NCBI RefSeq assembly: GCF_029428875.1
Contig: NZ_JAJSOO010000001.1
Span: forward strand, 7,102,501 to 7,166,500
Source of the DNA: Streptomyces sp. JH34
Lineage (GTDB): Bacteria; Actinomycetota; Actinomycetes; Streptomycetales; Streptomycetaceae
Direction: 5' to 3'
DNA length: 64,000 nucleotides
The notes under the pieces were generated by a model, which was given only the letters and a program-made list of their open reading frames with translations, did not search any database and was not told where the DNA came from. Every line of letters begins with the position of its first letter. The first letter of the stretch is position 1. Position numbers and translations under genes: made by a program. This document shows positions 42,337 to 50,526 of the stretch, piece by piece.

Positions 42337-43251
42337 TCACCCCATGCGGGGTCCCTGGTCCGGAACCACGGTGGTCCCCAGGGAGTCGCCGGACACGATG
42401 CCGCGTAGCGCGGAGTTGGGTACGCGTCCGTCCAGGATGTGAGCGCTGCGGACACCGGCACGGACGGCCCTCAAGCAGCCTTCCATTTTCGGGAGCATGC
42501 CGCTCGTCAGCTCAGGCAGCAGCTTCTCTGTCTCCTCGGTCGTGATCCGCCGGATCACTTCGGTGCCGTACGGCCAGTTCGCGTACAGGCCTTCGACGTC
42601 CGTGAGCATCACCAGCTTCTCCGCGTCGAGAGCCACCGCCAGAGCCGCCGCCGCGAGATCGGCGTTGACGTTGTAGACCTGCCCGTCCGTTCCACGTGCC
42701 ACGGGGGAGATGACAGGGATGTGATCCTGCTCCAGGAGCGCACGGACGGTATCAGCGTTCACGTCCACGACTTCGCCGACCAGCCCGATGTCCACGGGTT
42801 CGCCGTTCACCCGGACCGTTCGCCGTACGGCGGTCATGGTGTGCGCGTCCTCACCCGAGATCCCTACCGCGAAGGGCCCGTGCGCGTTGATCAGGCCCAC
42901 CAGCTCACGCTGTACCCGACCCGTCAGTACCATGCGTACGACATCCATCACCTCCGGGGTCGTCACGCGCAGGCCCGCCTCGAAGCGCACCTCCAGGTCG
43001 AGCCGTTCCAGCATCGCGCTTATCTGGGGGCCGCCGCCGTGCACGACCACCGGGAGCAGGCCGGCGCCCCGCAGGGTCACGACGTCCTGCGCGAAGGTCG
43101 TCCTGAGTTCCTCGTTCACCATGGCGTGGCCGCCGAACTTGATCACGACGACCCTGCCACGGAGCCGCTCGAGCTCCAGCCGCTCCATCAGGAGCTGATC
43201 CCCGACGGCCGCGACCTGGTTCGTCGCCTCCGCCGTACCGAGTGACTCCAT
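42337..43251 (-). CDS. argB: Acetylglutamate kinase (solitary ArgB)
   Basis: Amino-acid kinase of about 304 residues that phosphorylates N-acetylglutamate on the route to ornithine and arginine. Marks: VVVIKFGGHAMVNEEL (P-loop-like lysine and Gly-Gly), VVVHGGGPQI (substrate loop), AGLRVTTPEVMDVV, YNVNADLAAAALA and KLVMLTDVEGLY (ATP site). The ATG of MESLG is preferred (AGGA 6 bases ahead); an upstream ATG at 43272 has none. No argC, J or D adjoins, so this is an extra copy; GGHAM replaces the usual GGNAM. An iron box lies 168 bases upstream. Extra ornithine for hydroxamate siderophores when iron is scarce is a reasonable but unproven role. Confidence 0.92.
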   Translation of the reverse strand: MESLGTAEATNQVAAVGDQLLMERLELERLRGRVVVIKFGGHAMVNEELRTTFAQDVVTLRGAGLLPVVVHGGGPQISAMLERLDLEVRFEAGLRVTTPEVMDVVRMVLTGRVQRELVGLINAHGPFAVGISGEDAHTMTAVRRTVRVNGEPVDIGLVGEVVDVNADTVRALLEQDHIPVISPVARGTDGQVYNVNADLAAAALAVALDAEKLVMLTDVEGLYANWPYGTEVIRRITTEETEKLLPELTSGMLPKMEGCLRAVRAGVRSAHILDGRVPNSALRGIVSGDSLGTTVVPDQGPRMG

Positions 43252-43418
43252 CTGTATTCCTGTCCCGCTCATCCCACGCTCACTCGATGCCAGGCCCTCG
43301 TGCGGGCGGAACTCTGATGGGCGCCAGGTGTGTTGCCCGGTCCGAAACGGATGGGTTGCCAGCCGAAGCCGGGTGCGCCGACGACGGTTCGGCGTAAAGC
43401 CCCCGACTCCACGGCCAC

Positions 43419-43437
43419 TTAGGTCAGCCTAACCTGA
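43419..43437. promoter_or_regulatory. Iron box (DmdR/IdeR-type) upstream of argB
   Basis: TTAGGTCAGCCTAACCTGA matches 16 of 19 positions of the Streptomyces iron box TTAGGTTAGGCTAACCTAA. The nearest gene pointing away is argB on the minus strand. Confidence 0.75.
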
Positions 43438-43470
43438 ATGGTGGAGTGGTGGTGGGGAATCCATGATGTC

Positions 43471-43502
43471 GTCAGCTCGTCAGCTCGTCAGCTCGTCCGC
43501 TC
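43471..43502. repeat. 8-bp tandem repeat GTCAGCTC x3 plus one variant
   Basis: GTCAGCTC occurs three times without gaps, followed by GTCCGCTC and the start of another unit. No gene is open across it with confidence; a slippage-prone microsatellite. Confidence 0.7.
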
Positions 43503-43598
43503 GTCCGGGATCACCGTCGTGCACCGCGTCACACCGCCGCGTGAACCCGATGGGTACGCGGATCCGCGGCACGAGGACCGAGGAGGCCGGGACCTCGT

Positions 43599-44333
43599 TC
43601 ACCGAGATGACGGTTGCGGGCCCAAGGCGTTGCCCACGGCGCAGCCGCCCTCTCCGGGCATTCGCTGAATACGCGAAGGCACCCATACCTCCGTGTCTCC
43701 GGGGGCCACGCGGGCAAGGAGGCAGTCCTGCGCGTCGAAGCCGTTGCCCCTGACGGACAGGAGAACGCCGACCATTCCGCCGTCCGCCTTCACCTCGCTC
43801 CGGATTCCCGGATGCAGGTCCAGGGCAGCGAGCGTACGGCGTACCTCGGCCTCGTCCACCCGGCCGCCCTCCGGCACCCTCGGAAGCTTCGCGCGGAGCT
43901 CCTCGTACGGCAGTGGGGGCGCTTCGGGCGGCGGGGCGAAGGCCTGCGGAGGGCTGTCCGGGCAATCCACGTCCCGAGGGGCCTCACCCCACTCCGACTT
44001 CGGCGACACCCGCACCGCGAAACAGCGCTGCACGGTCACCTCCTCGGGGGCGAGCCAGCCGTCGTACGCCGAGCCGGACGTGCGGACGACCACGTCGATG
44101 CCATCCCCGTCGTGTGTCGAAGTCCCCCTCACCCGCAGTACTTCCACCCCGTCGATGCCCGCAGCGGAACGCCCGACCTCCTCCGCCGTGCGTGGACTCT
44201 GGCCGTAGAGCCGCTCCCCTGCCTTCCTGGCGGCCTCGCGTGCGGCGTCCGCCGCCTCGTCCTCGGAGGACTGCACCACCCCGCAGCCGAGGGCGAACAG
44301 TAACAGCGGTGAGAGCAGGAGGAGTCGACGCAT
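43599..44333 (-). CDS. Lipoprotein of unknown function
   Basis: A 244-residue lipoprotein: MRRLLLLSPLLLFALGC is a signal peptide with a textbook lipobox (LFALGC). The mature part has a charged helix (SEDEAADAAREAARKAGERLYG), a beta-rich region (GVEVLRVRGTSTHDGDGIDVVVRTSG, EEVTVQRCFAVRVSP), a Pro-rich linker (PDSPPQAFAPPPEAPPLP) and a second beta-alpha part. Four later cysteines may pair. I do not recognise a domain; similar lipoproteins are common in Streptomyces. The 20 open codons upstream of this ATG lack signal-peptide character. It is the only gene on this strand between argB and the methyltransferase. Confidence 0.75.
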   Translation of the reverse strand: MRRLLLLSPLLLFALGCGVVQSSEDEAADAAREAARKAGERLYGQSPRTAEEVGRSAAGIDGVEVLRVRGTSTHDGDGIDVVVRTSGSAYDGWLAPEEVTVQRCFAVRVSPKSEWGEAPRDVDCPDSPPQAFAPPPEAPPLPYEELRAKLPRVPEGGRVDEAEVRRTLAALDLHPGIRSEVKADGGMVGVLLSVRGNGFDAQDCLLARVAPGDTEVWVPSRIQRMPGEGGCAVGNALGPQPSSR

Positions 44334-44701
44334 GTGTCCACCATTCCGGTGCCGCGCGTGGCGGACAACCGCTCGCGTACTGGGAACCGGCACAGGCGAT
44401 CGTACTCAGCCGGGGCGCTTGTGGACCGGCACGGTGGACATCCCGGTTCGTCCTGTCCCACGGCGTCGTCCGTGGGGCGTCAGAGGGCCGGTCTCCACTC
44501 GTTCCAGCCGCTCCTGGTGACCACTGGGGTGACCTCGCCCTGAGTCCGCCACGCGTCGGCGGCGTGGTCACCGATCCCGTTCCTTGCCTTCTGCGACCAC
44601 GCGCTGTTCACTGTGCCGCGCGGTAACGACCGGTCCGCGCCTAAATGTGAAGACACCGCCTCGTTCCCGCAGGGCGAGACCGACTGGAAGGCACGCTGAA
44701 C
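44334..44701. other. 370-base intergenic region, no gene seen
   Basis: Divergent promoters for the lipoprotein and the methyltransferase must lie here; no box could be named. Confidence 0.35.
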
Positions 44702-45340
44702 ATGACTGGGCAACAGGACCGCTGGGCGGAACTCACCGGGGGCCGAGCGGGGGAGGAGTACGCTCGGCGCTTCGCGCGTCTCGTCGCATCCGGCCACGAC
44801 GTCCACGGCGAGGCCACGTTCTGCGCCGCACTGCTGCGGCCCGAAGCCCGGGTGCTCGACGCAGGTTGCGGCACGGGCCGGATCGCGATCCGGCTCGCGG
44901 AGCTCGGCTACCACTGCACCGGCGTGGACGTCGACTCCTCGATGCTCGCCGTCGCGCGCCGTGAGGCCCCCGGGCAGGAGTGGCTCCTCGGCGACCTGGC
45001 CCGCCTGGACACTCTCGGTCTGAAGCCAGACTTCGACCTGGTGCTCGCTGCCGGAAACGTCATCCCCCTGCTGGCCCCGGGCACCGAGGCGGTTGTCATC
45101 CGTCAACTGGCCGCCGCGCTGCAGCCCGGCGGTCTCCTGGTCACGGGCATGGGTCTGGACGCGGCACACCTGCCCTTGCCGGAGCCGCCGCTCACACTTG
45201 CGGACTTCGACCACTGGTGCACCCAGGCCGGACTGACCCTGCGACAGCGCTACGCCACCTGGAGCGGGGACCCCTATCAGGACGGATGCGGTTATGCCGT
45301 GAGCGTGCACTCCCGCCCCGCACCCATGGGTCGTCCATGA
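44702..45340 (+). CDS. Class I SAM-dependent methyltransferase
   Basis: A 212-residue methyltransferase. SAM-binding motif I is RVLDAGCGTGRIAIRLAELG, followed by the acidic end of strand two in CTGVDVDSSML, LLGDLARLD as motif II, and DLVLAAGNVIPLLAPG with the rest of a Rossmann-like fold; ALQPGGLLVTGMGLD is motif III. The C-terminal part is DHWCTQAGLTLRQRYATW, the usual small-molecule methyltransferase ending. The acceptor is unknown. No biosynthetic genes adjoin. It is followed by a decayed TetR gene. Confidence 0.92.
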   Translation: MTGQQDRWAELTGGRAGEEYARRFARLVASGHDVHGEATFCAALLRPEARVLDAGCGTGRIAIRLAELGYHCTGVDVDSSMLAVARREAPGQEWLLGDLARLDTLGLKPDFDLVLAAGNVIPLLAPGTEAVVIRQLAAALQPGGLLVTGMGLDAAHLPLPEPPLTLADFDHWCTQAGLTLRQRYATWSGDPYQDGCGYAVSVHSRPAPMGRP

Positions 45341-45405
45341 CCGGCGCCTGAGCGGGGGGAGGACCGCGGCGCCCCGGAACGGAGGAGACCGCTACCGGTC
45401 GGAGT

Positions 45406-45659
45406 GAGGCCGGCGAGTCCGGACAGGTGGCCCAGGATGCCCTGGTCGCCTGGCGCGACGACGGCCGTGCTCGCCTCCGCCACCGGTTCCAGCAGGCCGT
45501 CGACGAGGGTGATCTGCCTCCCGGCGCGGACCCGGAACTGCTCCCCGATACGTCATGACTGTGGCGAACGGCATCGCCGTCCAGGCTGCCGGCGGCGCCA
45601 CCCGCTCCGAACTCCAGCAGGTGGCCGACGCGGCGCCGCGGAACTGGCCACCCGTCTGA
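45406..45659 (+). pseudogene. C-terminal fragment of a TetR family regulator
   Basis: AQDALVAWRDDGRARLRHRFQQAVDEGDLPPGADPELL (split over the usual helices), then a single missing base near 45545 moves the frame to RYVMTVANGIAVQAAGGATRSELQQVADAA. Restoring one base joins these into a typical TetR effector domain end. The DNA-binding N-terminus is absent. Confidence 0.75.
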
Positions 45660-45824
45660 CAGCAGGTGCCCGTGGAAGCATGCCGTGCCATAGATCCTTC
45701 AACAGGCACGACCTCTTCCGCGGCCGGCATGCCGGGACAGCCGTGCCGCTAGGGAGAGGGCGGAGTGGCCATACCGTTATGCGGAGAGGCGCAACCGGCG
45801 GGTGGTCTGGGTGGTCGAACCTGA

Positions 45825-47054
45825 GTGATCAAAAGCCGGCTTCGCCTCCTGTGTACCGTTGTGGTACCCACTCTCCTTCTCACCGCCTGTTCGGGCAGTT
45901 CCGAGGACGAGCAGCCCGCTCATCCCGTCTTCGACGCGCCGGTCGGGCAGCAGCCCCGTCAAGCCCTGCTCGCGACCCAGGAGAGCGGGAGTGCTCGTTT
46001 CACACAGACCCTGACGTTCGGCTCACCCGCAGGGGACACGGTCCAGCGGTCCACCGGACGTGTCGACTTCTCCAGCGGCCGCGCGGCTGGTTCCGTCGAG
46101 TGGTCATTGGCGCCTGGCCTGCCGGAAGGGGCCAAGGACGCACTGCTGGGCGTTCGGCTGGGCCCAGGGAATTCCCCCGCGCGGACCCGGATCGCCGTGG
46201 ACCCGGACGCCGTGCGACTGCGTGCGGGCGAGGCCGGCTACTGGCTGACATACGAGGGCACTCTGGAGACCTTCGGAGGTGAGGCATCGATCAGCGCACT
46301 GCGGGGATCCGAGTCCGCGTTCGGCGGCACACTGCTCGAGATACTGAGCGGTGCCCAGGACGTGAAGGGAACCAAGGCCACTGAGGGCGGCCGGACGTAC
46401 ACGGCAAAGCTCACCGCGTACAACGCGCTGCGCATGTTCTCCCAGGACATGCGAGCCGAACTCACCAGCAATATCGACCCCAGCGGCACGGACACCCCGG
46501 TGACGCTGAGCATCGTTGCGGACGCCGAGGGGCACATCACTCGCGCCGAAGCCGACTTCTCCGGCCTTCTCGACAGGAAGGACAGTGCCCTGGCGGACAT
46601 GACCGGCCTTCACGCGGTGATGACGCTGAGCGGACAGGGCGACTCCCCGCCGGTCATGCCCACGCCGTCGGAACCCACGCTCGACGCGAAGACCGCCGTC
46701 AGGCCGGTCGGTGATCAGAAGGAGGGCACATGTGCTGACCTCGCGACCGGAAACCGCATGCTCGACATGGTCGTCGCCGTGCCCTGCACCCAGCCCCACG
46801 ACGTCCGTGTGTTCGCCCATGCGACCTTGGGCACCGAATACCCCGGCGACGCCAACGCCCAGCGGCAGGCGGGTGAGGCGTGCCGCCGGGAACACCGTTC
46901 GGCGCCCGGCACATGGAAGCGTGAAGCGGCTGACGAAGACGTCTACTGGTACACGTGGCCGGAGGAGGACCGCTGGGGCGTCGGCGGCGCCGCAACGGTC
47001 TCCTGCTACATCGTGACCCGCGACCCCGTGACCACCCGGGCGCTGGCCGTCTGA
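45825..47054 (+). CDS. Lipoprotein with C-terminal septum-formation-like domain
   Basis: A 409-residue lipoprotein from a GTG (weak ribosome-binding site). Signal peptide with lipobox LLLTAC; residues about 45-280 form a LppX/LprG-like beta fold (SARFTQTLTFGSPAGDTVQRS, VRLRAGEAGYWLTYEGTL, GHITRAEADFSGLL), as seen in Streptomyces lipoproteins that bind lipids. The last 110 residues (GTCADLATGNRMLDMVVAVPCTQPHDVRVFAHATLG and WKREAADEDVYWYTWPEEDRW) resemble the small septum-formation domain with paired cysteines and the conserved C-x-x-PHD. Envelope function is likely; the cargo is unknown. Confidence 0.75.
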   Translation: MIKSRLRLLCTVVVPTLLLTACSGSSEDEQPAHPVFDAPVGQQPRQALLATQESGSARFTQTLTFGSPAGDTVQRSTGRVDFSSGRAAGSVEWSLAPGLPEGAKDALLGVRLGPGNSPARTRIAVDPDAVRLRAGEAGYWLTYEGTLETFGGEASISALRGSESAFGGTLLEILSGAQDVKGTKATEGGRTYTAKLTAYNALRMFSQDMRAELTSNIDPSGTDTPVTLSIVADAEGHITRAEADFSGLLDRKDSALADMTGLHAVMTLSGQGDSPPVMPTPSEPTLDAKTAVRPVGDQKEGTCADLATGNRMLDMVVAVPCTQPHDVRVFAHATLGTEYPGDANAQRQAGEACRREHRSAPGTWKREAADEDVYWYTWPEEDRWGVGGAATVSCYIVTRDPVTTRALAV

Positions 47055-47224
47055 CACGAGCGCGTCGGGCGCGCCCACCCCCACCGGTGCGCCCAACGAG
47101 GCCCCGCCCCCATCGTCGGCGCTCTCCACGCCGTCGCCCGGACGGGTAAAGAGGGAGACCTTGCGGCAGGAGGTATTTTTCGGCGTCGCTCCAGGACCTG
47201 CCGGGGCCCCGTCGTCCTCCCCGC

Positions 47225-48556
47225 TCAGCTCGTGTCCCTGCCGGCATGAGGAGCTGAACTGTCGTCCTGGAGTACCGTGGGCATTCCCCCGACCGGCACC
47301 ACCAGCTCGGCCACCTCCCCGTCCGCGGAGCGCCCCACCCACACGGGGTAGGTACCGTCGCCGGTCGTCGCGAACGCGACCAGTTCGCCGCCGGATGCCC
47401 CGTCCTGAGTACGCAGGAAGTACATCGAGTCCGTGATGTCCTCCCCGACGCCCGGCTCACCCCGGAGGAGATGCCGCTCGAAGAGCTCTTGGAGCGGCAC
47501 CCAAGCCCCGGCGTCGGCGAAGCATCCAGTCGCAGCATCGGTGTCGAAGCCGAAGATCTCGTTCTCGACGAGCAGCCTCGTGTCGTCATCGGGCCCGAGG
47601 CACATCTCCCACGACAGCGCGGGCGTCTCGCTGATGAGCAACCGGACCGCCGTGGTGTCCGTGCGGGTCACCCAGGTCTGGCGCCACTCGCAGTCGTAGC
47701 CGAAGTGGACCTGGCCTTCTTCGAGTGCGTATGCCCCCGGTGGGACGGGGATCGTCATGGCGGGCCCTTTCCCGGCGCGGTCGTCCGGTCCGGAAACGGC
47801 CAGGAGGCCGCTCGGCACGCACAGGGTGCCCATCCTTCGCGGCTCCACGACCGTCATCTCGGGGTGGTACCCGTCGGTCACACGTGTCCCCGGCCTGAAC
47901 AGCGCGTCGATCGGCCCGGGTTGTGCGGGGCGGGGCGGGTGCCAGCACGTGGCGGGGGCCTCGCGCGCGGCGTCCGGCGTCTCCGCCGCGTCAGGGGCGG
48001 GCAGCGCCGCCCGGAGCGTCACCGGTCCCTGCAACCCGAGCCTGCTGACAGCGCCCACGGGCCAGTCATCGAACCCGGGGCGGGCCTGCCAACGCCGTGT
48101 AGCGGCGTCAGGCACGGTGATGAGTGTCCGCCCGAGCTCGCCTTCGGGCTTCCGCGTGATCGATCCCCTGCCGTCCGGGAACAGTTCCGTCGTGGATCGA
48201 GGGCACTCGTCGTCGAACTCCGGGACGTCAGGCCCGGTGTACCGCCACGTGCGGGTACGTCGACTGAGCAGCCGGCCCGGATCATCCAGCAGACGCAGGT
48301 CCAGCTCGTCGGTACGGCGGCCCCGGTCGTCGTAGACCCACAGCCCGACGTAGTGCTCCCGCCAGGAAACCAGCCGGACCTCCAGCGGAACCTCCCGCCC
48401 CGGAAGCCGGTACACCACGACGTAAGGTAGACCCACGCCGTCCCGCTCCCGTGCCGCCCGGGCGGTCAGGGGCCGCCAAATCGCACGGGCCTCCAGGTCC
48501 CATGCCAGCGCGTATGCGACCTCGACGATCGTCCCCGGTCCGTGATCCCCACCCAT
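47225..48556 (-). CDS. DUF4241 domain protein
   Basis: A 443-residue soluble protein. The N-terminal half (VEVAYALAWDLEARAIWRPLTAR, VPLEVRLVSWREHYVGLWVYDDRGRRTDELDLRLL) is beta-rich and unassigned. The C-terminal 190 residues have the DUF4241 pattern: GAYALEEGQVHFGYD, RLLISETPALSWEMCLGPDDDT, GFDTDAATGCFADAGAW and VAFATTGDGTYPVWVGR. DUF4241 is widespread in Streptomyces next to toxin or immunity-like genes, but its role is unknown. The ATG of MGGDHGPG is preferred (GGAGG 5 bases ahead), not the 39-codon upstream extension. The SWIM gene, last of the MoxR operon, ends 113 bases upstream; co-transcription with it is possible. Confidence 0.82.
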   Translation of the reverse strand: MGGDHGPGTIVEVAYALAWDLEARAIWRPLTARAARERDGVGLPYVVVYRLPGREVPLEVRLVSWREHYVGLWVYDDRGRRTDELDLRLLDDPGRLLSRRTRTWRYTGPDVPEFDDECPRSTTELFPDGRGSITRKPEGELGRTLITVPDAATRRWQARPGFDDWPVGAVSRLGLQGPVTLRAALPAPDAAETPDAAREAPATCWHPPRPAQPGPIDALFRPGTRVTDGYHPEMTVVEPRRMGTLCVPSGLLAVSGPDDRAGKGPAMTIPVPPGAYALEEGQVHFGYDCEWRQTWVTRTDTTAVRLLISETPALSWEMCLGPDDDTRLLVENEIFGFDTDAATGCFADAGAWVPLQELFERHLLRGEPGVGEDITDSMYFLRTQDGASGGELVAFATTGDGTYPVWVGRSADGEVAELVVPVGGMPTVLQDDSSAPHAGRDTS

Positions 48557-48669
48557 TGCGGCCTCCGCCCCCATCCGTCCGACTCCGGCGAACACAGTGG
48601 ACGCGGCCACTGACCGACAACAACTGCGCAGGTGATGCCGGACTGCTCGGGCGGCCCGCTGGAACCCGG

Positions 48670-50526
48670 TCATGGCACACAGATGTGCCGCGCGTTCGGT
48701 GACGCCGGATCGGAGGACGGGCCGTGGGTGCGTCCGTGAGATTGCCCTGTCCGCGCCTGTTCCCAGGCGGCCGCGCAGAGGGACTCGGATACGGCGGAGG
48801 TGTAACGGGCGGCGGCGAGCCAGTGGGTGGCGAAACCGTCGGTGTCGGCGGGGAGGAGACGACCGAAGGGGTCGCGTTCACGTCGGGCCGCGGAGGCGCA
48901 CAGAGCGGCGAGCAGGCCGGCGGCCGTGGGAAGCCCCGCCCGACGCAGACGACGGGTCTCGGCGGAGACATCACCGAGCATGCCGATGGCCGCCCGGCCC
49001 GCCGGTATCGTCTGTTCGACGCGCCGCTCGAGAAGGTGCAGGGGGGAGTGTCCGCCGGAATCGCCGGGCCCGGGCGGGACGGCGTGCACGTGGGCGTGCG
49101 GGACAGGAAGGTCGGCGCGGCGAAGACGGTCCAGACCGAGGTCGATCGTGCCCTCACCGGTGGGGTGCGAGCAGGCGAGGAGGGCGAGCCTGGGGTGGAG
49201 CGCGGGCACGAGGCGGCCGATGATCCGCAGCCGTGTCCCCGGTGCCGTGGCCAGGAGCATCAGGTTGTCCCGGTGGGCCAGCGCGGGGTCGTCGTCGGCG
49301 ACCGTGAGCCGGACGGGGACGCCACCTCCGCACAACGCGAGCAGACAGGTGCCGCCGGACTCCCGTACGGCACCACGAAGTTCCACGTCCAGGAAGAGCA
49401 GGTCGCTGCCGCCGCCGTCCGGGTCCGCATAGCGGGATGCTGAACGCAGAGCCCGTTCGGCCTGCGCAGAGGGCGGCGTCTCCCACAAGCTGGCGAGCGG
49501 CGGCTCCGTCCACGCCGCGCCCCGGGCCGTGACTGCCTTGACACCCTTCCCCGCGCCCAGTCTGCCGTCCGCCGAGACCGTCGCCCCCGAAACCGCCAGC
49601 CCGGCGCGGCCCAGCTCCCGGTGGGTGAGCGCGCTCTCCCCGAGACGCACGGCGCGGTCGGCCACGCCCAGGGCGCGTCCGACGCCGCCGGGGGCCACGT
49701 CGCTGACCGTGCAGAGCCGGCCGTCGGGTCCGGCGACCCAGGTGCGGACACCGCCGTGCCCCGAGTCGGTGACCACGGGTTCGGTGAACAGACCGTACAG
49801 GCGCAGCGAGCCGTCCGGACTGTACGGGCGGCGCGACCGGCCCTTGACGGCGGCCAGTTCCGCACCGGACGCGGTCCCCACCCGGCGTGCCGTCCCCAGT
49901 AGTTCGACCAAGGTGGTCACGAGGTCCGCGGTGCGGTAGGACGGGTCCCCGGCACGGGCCGCGCGCAGCAGTGTGACGACGGACAGTGCGGCGCCCGCCG
50001 CGCGCGGCAGATCCTGGAGCCGGGCGGTGTGCGCCGCGCGGAGGAGCGCCGCTTGGGCGACGGCACCGGCCCCGTCGACGCCGGCGTCCAGCACGGCGGC
50101 GGCCGCCGCCCACACGGCGTCAGCCGCGGCACGCTGGGCCGGGCTCGCCACGTCTGGCGCGGGGGCGGTGTCGTCGACGTGCGATGCCGGTCCGGCTGCG
50201 ACCGGAGCCGGTCGCCCGGCGGGCTCGGGGACCGGGTCCGCGGTGGGGGCGGCGCAGGCGGCGGCCGCGCGGTGGACGCAGGCCGGGGCGAGGAGACAGC
50301 CGCAGCTGATGGCGTCCGCCGACGCCACCACGCCGCCCGGGGCGTGCAGGCGCAGTTCGGTCTCCTCGTCGACAGCGATCGTCACCGTGTCCCCGTCGCG
50401 CTGCGACGGGCGGGAGCCGAGCTTGGTGACCGCCGCGTCCAGCCGCTTGCGCAGCCGGGGCGAGAGGTCTTCCACCAGCGTGGCCGTGACCTCCGGCGCG
50501 ACAGGTGGCAACTGGGCGGCGGTCAT
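48670..50526 (-). CDS. SWIM zinc-finger protein of the MoxR operon
   Basis: A 618-residue cytosolic protein. A SWIM finger (C-x-C-x5-C-x-H: Cys75, Cys77, Cys83, His85 in ISCGCLLAPACVHRAAA) follows a short N-terminal part, the common layout of SWIM proteins that bind nucleic acid or protein. The remainder is Ala/Arg-rich with strands such as GGVRTWVAGPDGRLCTVSDV and a helical C-terminus. It is the last gene of the operon: the ATG overlaps the stop of the VWA gene as ATGA, and GGGGAG lies in the upstream gene. It may be the substrate- or nucleic-acid-binding partner of the MoxR complex. Confidence 0.88.
   Translation of the reverse strand: MTAAQLPPVAPEVTATLVEDLSPRLRKRLDAAVTKLGSRPSQRDGDTVTIAVDEETELRLHAPGGVVASADAISCGCLLAPACVHRAAAACAAPTADPVPEPAGRPAPVAAGPASHVDDTAPAPDVASPAQRAAADAVWAAAAAVLDAGVDGAGAVAQAALLRAAHTARLQDLPRAAGAALSVVTLLRAARAGDPSYRTADLVTTLVELLGTARRVGTASGAELAAVKGRSRRPYSPDGSLRLYGLFTEPVVTDSGHGGVRTWVAGPDGRLCTVSDVAPGGVGRALGVADRAVRLGESALTHRELGRAGLAVSGATVSADGRLGAGKGVKAVTARGAAWTEPPLASLWETPPSAQAERALRSASRYADPDGGGSDLLFLDVELRGAVRESGGTCLLALCGGGVPVRLTVADDDPALAHRDNLMLLATAPGTRLRIIGRLVPALHPRLALLACSHPTGEGTIDLGLDRLRRADLPVPHAHVHAVPPGPGDSGGHSPLHLLERRVEQTIPAGRAAIGMLGDVSAETRRLRRAGLPTAAGLLAALCASAARRERDPFGRLLPADTDGFATHWLAAARYTSAVSESLCAAAWEQARTGQSHGRTHGPSSDPASPNARHICVP

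Noticed and set aside
43438..43668. 76-codon plus-strand frame after the iron box
   Set aside because: Spans the GTCAGCTC repeat and has no protein-like composition; the iron box is better linked to argB.
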